Source: CAZDOD01 sp964506935
Lineage (GTDB): Bacteria > Desulfobacterota > Zymogenia > Zymogenales > Zymogenaceae
Direction: 5' to 3'
DNA: 34,776 nt
Assembly (NCBI GenBank): GCA_964506935.1
Contig: CAZDOD010000007.1
Span: 1-34,776 of the forward strand
Shown here piece by piece: positions 31,096 through 34,776 of the stretch (the stretch's first letter is position 1; each line of letters starts with the position of its first letter). The notes below the pieces were generated by a model. The model worked only from the letters and a program-made list of their open reading frames with translations, was not told where the DNA came from and did no database searches. A program made the position numbers and the translations under genes.

Positions 31096-32547
31096 TTACT
31101 TGTCTTCAAGCCAAATCTTTCTCCAGGGCCTCTTCAGTTTCATGAGGCCGGAAACGCGATACACAATAAAAAGGATTACGCTCATAATAAAAATCCCAAT
31201 TAAGGTCTGCCAGTAGAACGACGCATCGGTTGTCACCCACGTATTGCCTACTGCCTCAACTCCTTTGAGCGGCCAATTTATGAGTACCAAAAGAGGAAAG
31301 CAGAGGGGGAGTGCGATTGCGCTGGTGTAGACGAGGTCTTGGGCCACGGGTGTCTTGTATTCCGGGTCCATCATTCTGAGGAGGATCAGCCCCGTGTTTA
31401 TCGTCCCTGTGAGCATGCCGTAGATGGCGATCGCCCTCTCGAAGGGGTAATCGACATAGGAACGCTTGGCGAACCAGAAGCTCGTAAAGATTGTTATGAG
31501 ACCCACGGCCGTGCTTGTAATAATTATAGGAACAATGAATCTCCCTATCACCGCAAGGGATATTGATGCGATAGAAGCCACTACCAAAAAATCGACGGAG
31601 ACGCCGGCGATGCGGCTCATTGTCCCGTCATCGATTATATGTGAAAAGCCGAGCCTCTTTATAATGATCTTGATGAGGAGGGCGAGGAGTGTTGCAAAGA
31701 TGAAGAAGAAACCCTCAAACGTGTCTGCAAGGTCTTCCGCACCGGCTTTCGCCATAAAATCAACCACTCCTGACATGATAATGTACATAATGAGAAATAC
31801 GAATCCAATTAGGGCGGCGTGGAAGGCGAATGACTCCACCGCCTCGGATGAAGTTGTGAGTCTTCCCGCGATAGGTTTTTCACTGTCTTTTGAGAAAAAT
31901 CCGGTATAGACTTCTTTGCTCAGATGAGATTTGTCCTTAACTAAGCTTGACCATCCCCTTTTTATTCCGTAGTTGACTATTGGGACGCCAATGAAGCAGG
32001 CCCAGAAGTAGCCGAGGGCCGCAAGAGTGAGCCCGAGGTTTCCTGCGTCTGTAAAGTTTTTCTTTACCTCCCAATTGTGGGCGATTGAATAGGTTAGTCC
32101 GGGGCCCTGTCCGTATCCGAGGGGGGCCAAGGCGCCGAAAGTGGGAAAGAGTTCGGGATAGATTGTATACATTAAAAGGAGACCCAGCCCGATCCCCACG
32201 ACACCCTGTACGGCATAACCGACCGAGGAGTTTAGGCCCATGGCCACCGCATCCCTCCCCTTTCCCTTACCGCCGCTCCGGAGTGCCATGGCGATAAAGG
32301 TCACCGACAAGAGGTGATAGACGTATATTCCGAGCCTTGCCTCATTAAAGGGGATGTAGATGTTAAAGGGCAGCTGTCCCATAAAGCTCTTGTTGGAGAG
32401 CATCGCCAGAAAACCTCCGATGAGGGCTATTGGGACGAGGTATTTTTGGAAAAATTTTATCTTGTTTCTTAAAAAGGCGCCAAGAAGCAAAAAACAGCAT
32501 AAGATTGAAATCTCTACTATTATATCCCATCCTAATTCAGTGCTCAT
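31096..32547 (-). CDS. GltS-family sodium/carboxylate symporter
   Basis: A 483-residue multi-pass membrane protein resembling the sodium/glutamate symporter GltS in topology and in the glycine-rich re-entrant segments (LGYGQGPGLTYSIAHNWE in the first half and AIYGMLTGTINTGLILLRM in the second). It is about 80 residues longer than E. coli GltS, partly through a cytoplasmic stretch near residues 205-240. The substrate may not be glutamate. A TTG at 32559 is also in frame, but ATG at 32547 follows GGGGGAAAAT directly and is chosen. A strong promoter lies upstream. Confidence 0.8.
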   Translation of the reverse strand: MSTELGWDIIVEISILCCFLLLGAFLRNKIKFFQKYLVPIALIGGFLAMLSNKSFMGQLPFNIYIPFNEARLGIYVYHLLSVTFIAMALRSGGKGKGRDAVAMGLNSSVGYAVQGVVGIGLGLLLMYTIYPELFPTFGALAPLGYGQGPGLTYSIAHNWEVKKNFTDAGNLGLTLAALGYFWACFIGVPIVNYGIKRGWSSLVKDKSHLSKEVYTGFFSKDSEKPIAGRLTTSSEAVESFAFHAALIGFVFLIMYIIMSGVVDFMAKAGAEDLADTFEGFFFIFATLLALLIKIIIKRLGFSHIIDDGTMSRIAGVSVDFLVVASIASISLAVIGRFIVPIIITSTAVGLITIFTSFWFAKRSYVDYPFERAIAIYGMLTGTINTGLILLRMMDPEYKTPVAQDLVYTSAIALPLCFPLLVLINWPLKGVEAVGNTWVTTDASFYWQTLIGIFIMSVILFIVYRVSGLMKLKRPWRKIWLEDK

Positions 32548-32603
32548 ATTTTCCCCCAAAAAAATTTAAATATTAAAAAAACGGTCAAAATAAACCTTTC
32601 TGC

Positions 32604-32633
32604 TTTATAAACGACAAAGGCCGTGTGTGTCAA
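32604..32633 (-). promoter_or_regulatory. sigma-70-type promoter for the GltS-like gene
   Basis: On the minus strand a perfect TTGACA (32633-32628) is followed by an 18-base spacer and TATAAA (32609-32604); TTATAA one base earlier gives a 17-base spacer. The start of transcription would be about 50 bases before the symporter ATG. Confidence 0.7.
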
Positions 32634-32923
32634 GGAATAAAATTTACAAATAAAGGCTCATTTTATTGTTTTTATATTGGTGGATTTTAAAAGATGGGTG
32701 GAATTTAAATTTACTTGAGATTGTACAAATGCTCGAGATTTTTTTTGTGTTTCTCGATTATTTTCTTGTAAAAAGGCGATATTTATCATAGATTTATCAA
32801 ATGATAAGGTAACAATTTCGATAATTAATCTGATTTTAAATTATTTAATCCTTAAAACAACAAAGAGTTTCTCGTCCTGAGTGTTTCAGGCTATCAAAAT
32901 CAAAGTATAAGAAACGAAATATA
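32634..32923. other. AT-rich spacer between the symporter promoter and the PLP-enzyme gene
   Basis: With the symporter leader this makes a 376-base gap without a gene. A small CCTGA/TCAGG stem (32875-32889) follows the PLP-enzyme gene on the minus strand but lacks a T tract, so its terminator role is doubtful. Long A and T runs fill the rest; no ORF is convincing. Confidence 0.5.
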
Positions 32924-34144
32924 TCACCTCACCCCATCCAATGCCTGCTTTAAATCGGCAATAATATCGTCGGGGTCCTCGAGGCCGATGCTCAAGCGGA
33001 AAATCCCGTCGCCCATGATATTTGTATATCTCTCCTTTTGCACATCGTCCATCACCACCATGTCGTCAAAGAAAAAGACCGTCGGGATATATATGATGAG
33101 GCTCATGTCGTGGCCGAGCGAGACGGCGTGTGTGATGAGGTTTAAGCTCTTTATGAACTCGAAGTGCTCCATCATCTCGGCCTTGAGATTGAAGTTTAGC
33201 ATGGCGGACGGGGCGGTCATCTGTCTCTTCGCAATATCATACTGCGGGTGGCTCTTAAGCCCGGGATACCTCACAGATTTAACCTTCGGGTGTGATTCCA
33301 AAAAATCCGCGACTTTTGCGGCGTTCTCGCAATGCCTCTTCATCCTCAACGGGAGCGTCACGGAGCCCCTCAGGATCAGCCATGCGTTAAAGGGGCTGAT
33401 GCAGGCGCCGAGATGGACGATGCCGTACTCCCTGACGTCTTTTAAAAACTCCTTTTTTCCCATAACCGCCCCGCCGAGGCTGTCGCCGTGGCCGTTTATG
33501 AATTTAGTTGCGCTGTGGATGACGACGTCGGCGCCGAGGTCGAGCGGTTTTTGGGTCACGAGTCCCGACCATGTGCTGTCGACAATCAGCTTTGCCCCGG
33601 TCTTGTGGGCGATATTCGCCGCTCCCTCGATGTCGGTTATCGATACGATAGGGTTTCCCGGCGTCTCGATATAGACCACCTTGGTGTTGGGCCTGATCGC
33701 CTTTTTTATTTCGTCGAGGTCGGTTGCGTCAACGAGGCTCACCTCGACGCCGAAGCGCGGGGCGTGAAAACCGAGGAGCTTTTGGGTCCCGGTGTAGCAT
33801 GCCTCCGATGCAACGATGTGGTCGCCCGATTTTAACATCGTAAAGAGGACGGCCGAGATCGCCCCCATGCCGCTCGCCGTCACGACGCAGTCTTCGGCCC
33901 TCTCGAGGGCCGAGAGCCGCTCTTCGAGGTTTCTCGGGGTGGGGCTGTGTTCACGGGTGTAGTTGAACTTGTCGAGGTTGTCCCAAGACAGGGTCTTTAG
34001 AAGCTCCTCGACGTCGGTCGGAAGTTCGTAGGAATTTGCCATGTGGATCGGTCGCCTCACCGCCCTTGTGTCTGTGTCGATCCCCTCGCCCGCGTGAACG
34101 CACAGGGTGTCGAGCTTCCAGTCGGGATTTATCTTACCTGTCAC
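32924..34144 (-). CDS. Cys/Met-metabolism PLP-dependent enzyme (cystathionine gamma-synthase/lyase family)
   Basis: A 406-residue fold-type I PLP enzyme. K214 in SATKFINGHGD is the Schiff-base lysine, the VDSTWSG segment holds the ring-binding Asp, and YTREHSPTPRNLEERLSALE (Y62, R64) corresponds to the phosphate-binding YSR..NPT..LE motif. C116-Y117 sit where the family has its stacking Tyr. The C-terminal substrate loop is divergent (SLGHDMSLIIYIPTVFFF in place of SLGG.ESL..HP), so synthase, beta/gamma-lyase or methionine gamma-lyase cannot be told apart. GTG start with AGGAGG upstream. Confidence 0.87.
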   Translation of the reverse strand: MTGKINPDWKLDTLCVHAGEGIDTDTRAVRRPIHMANSYELPTDVEELLKTLSWDNLDKFNYTREHSPTPRNLEERLSALERAEDCVVTASGMGAISAVLFTMLKSGDHIVASEACYTGTQKLLGFHAPRFGVEVSLVDATDLDEIKKAIRPNTKVVYIETPGNPIVSITDIEGAANIAHKTGAKLIVDSTWSGLVTQKPLDLGADVVIHSATKFINGHGDSLGGAVMGKKEFLKDVREYGIVHLGACISPFNAWLILRGSVTLPLRMKRHCENAAKVADFLESHPKVKSVRYPGLKSHPQYDIAKRQMTAPSAMLNFNLKAEMMEHFEFIKSLNLITHAVSLGHDMSLIIYIPTVFFFDDMVVMDDVQKERYTNIMGDGIFRLSIGLEDPDDIIADLKQALDGVR

Positions 34145-34182
34145 TATTTCCTCCTATCGGTATCAAAAAAGAGATTTCCTAA

Positions 34183-34211
34183 TATATAACAGAAATGGGG
34201 TCTCATGGCAA
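34183..34211 (-). promoter_or_regulatory. candidate promoter for the PLP-enzyme gene
   Basis: On the minus strand TTGCCA (34211-34206), a 17-base spacer and TATATA (34188-34183), with an alternative TATATT two bases further. The leader would be about 30 bases. It is divergent from the GlsB-like gene promoter at 34259. Confidence 0.45.
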
Positions 34212-34258
34212 AAACTTTTTCCGATGCGACTTTTTTTTATGGTCATGGGGCGAAGGTG

Positions 34259-34267
34259 TGTTATAAT
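34259..34267 (+). promoter_or_regulatory. extended -10 promoter for the GlsB-like gene
   Basis: TGTTATAAT is a perfect -10 with the extended TGn element; no good -35 lies 17 bases upstream, which is normal for extended -10 promoters. Transcription would start near 34274, just before an AAGGAG ribosome-binding site and the ATG at 34297. Confidence 0.5.
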
Positions 34268-34296
34268 TTTAGAAGTATTACGAAAAGGAGTTATCA

Positions 34297-34572
34297 ATGA
34301 ATCTCTTGCAACTTCTTGCCCTGATAATAATCGCCTCGATATGCGGATCGATAGGGATGGCGCTTGCGGGCTTCAACCGCAGGGGGTGTCTGATGTCGGT
34401 GGCCGTGGGTTTTATCGGCGCACTCTTGGGGACATGGCTCTCGAATAAGATGGGGCTCCCCGAGATATTGAACATCACGCTCGGAGGCGCCCAGTTCCCC
34501 GTGATCTGGTCGATTATCGGGGCGGTACTGTTTTCACTGCCGTTGAGTATTCTGGTGGGGAAGAGGAAATAG
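34297..34572 (+). CDS. GlsB/YeaQ/YmgE-type small membrane protein
   Basis: A 91-residue protein with three predicted membrane helices: residues about 5-25 (LLALIIIASICGSIGMALAG), 32-48 and 66-86. The family, annotated as transglycosylase-associated but of unproven function, is often stress-induced. Length fits, and the Gly-rich helices (GFIGALLGTWL) match the family style. Assignment rests on size, topology and glycine pattern and is moderately sure. AAGGAG lies six bases before the ATG. Confidence 0.72.
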   Translation: MNLLQLLALIIIASICGSIGMALAGFNRRGCLMSVAVGFIGALLGTWLSNKMGLPEILNITLGGAQFPVIWSIIGAVLFSLPLSILVGKRK

Positions 34573-34647
34573 ATATTTTCATGATTATATCGATCCTCTA
34601 ATTCAGGAAAGGTCTTCTCCAAAAAGATATTACATATGATGTTCTAT

Positions 34648-34776
34648 TTATTCTGATACTTTGATTACTTTGATGACTTTTTTTATGGTTTCAAAAACAA
34701 TTGGTCGCTGGCCGAAGTTTTCTGTTTTTTTTAAGTCAATTTTTGCCAGCGGTGTGATGGCTCTGTTTTTATATTT
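34648..34776 (-). CDS. C-terminal end of an unrecognised protein, running off the window
   Basis: On the minus strand an open frame enters from the window end and stops at TAA (34650-34648), giving 42 residues: Lys-rich, with ITPLAKIDLKKTENFGQRP in the middle and FETIKKVIKVIKVSE at the end. It is too short and simple to assign. It is listed because the frame stays open to the edge and has protein-like composition; it may still be non-coding. Confidence 0.4.
   Translation of the reverse strand, partial: KYKNRAITPLAKIDLKKTENFGQRPIVFETIKKVIKVIKVSE

Noticed and set aside
32988..33674. 228-codon open frame opposite the PLP-enzyme gene
   Set aside because: It is antisense to a well-supported enzyme gene and shows no domain or ribosome-binding site.

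Overview
The window reads as chromosomal DNA of a Gram-negative-type (diderm) bacterium. The envelope evidence is a lipoprotein HtrA protease, an RND efflux pump, a type IV pilin-like protein and a periplasmic sensor-like protein. The gene set and protein style (zinc-binding forms of S14, S4, L24 and L36; a small conserved protein beside an RluA-family gene; frequent TTG starts; heavy use of AGG/AGA and ATA codons by eye) resemble anaerobic deltaproteobacteria/Desulfobacterota or a neighbouring uncultured lineage. This placement is an inference from memory of the families, not a measured result. No tRNA, rRNA, CRISPR array, insertion sequence or phage gene was found.

Region 1 (1-10.5 kb, + strand) is the spc-alpha ribosomal supercluster: the end of rplP, then rpmC, rpsQ, rplN, rplX, rplE, rpsN, rpsH, rplF, rplR, rpsE, rpmD, rplO, secY, adk, infA, rpmJ, rpsM, rpsK, rpsD, rpoA and rplQ. 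The map gene often found between adk and infA is absent. A stem-loop followed by a T-rich run at about 10.68 kb probably ends the cluster.

Region 2 (10.76-17.7 kb, + strand) looks like one envelope-stress or efflux operon: an ECF sigma factor, a zinc-finger membrane anti-sigma factor, a CnrX/Spy-like periplasmic protein, a membrane-fusion protein without the usual coiled-coil hairpin, a full-length RND pump, an orphan ECF-type ABC ATPase and a small unknown protein with two CxxC knuckles around an acidic Asp-rich loop. Several of these genes overlap by 4-8 bases. This is the most unusual assembly in the window. An HtrA-like lipoprotein protease with its own strong sigma-70-type promoter follows.

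Region 3 (19.25-21.8 kb, + strand) holds a small conserved hypothetical, an RluA/RluD pseudouridine synthase with no ordinary start codon (it is in frame with the previous gene, separated by a TAG), a YfiH/laccase-domain protein and a NYN-domain protein.

Region 4 (21.87-30.05 kb, - strand) holds a C-terminally atypical acyl-CoA dehydrogenase-like protein, a UDP-glucuronate decarboxylase and UDP-glucose dehydrogenase pair (UDP-glucose to UDP-xylose), a SAM methyltransferase, UvrA and a TPR protein. The uvrA promoter is overlapped by a perfect 10-bp inverted repeat.

Region 5 (30.3 kb to the end) is looser: a type IV pilin-like gene, a GltS-family symporter, a Cys/Met-metabolism PLP enzyme, a small GlsB/YeaQ-type membrane protein and the C-terminal end of an unrecognised protein running off the window.
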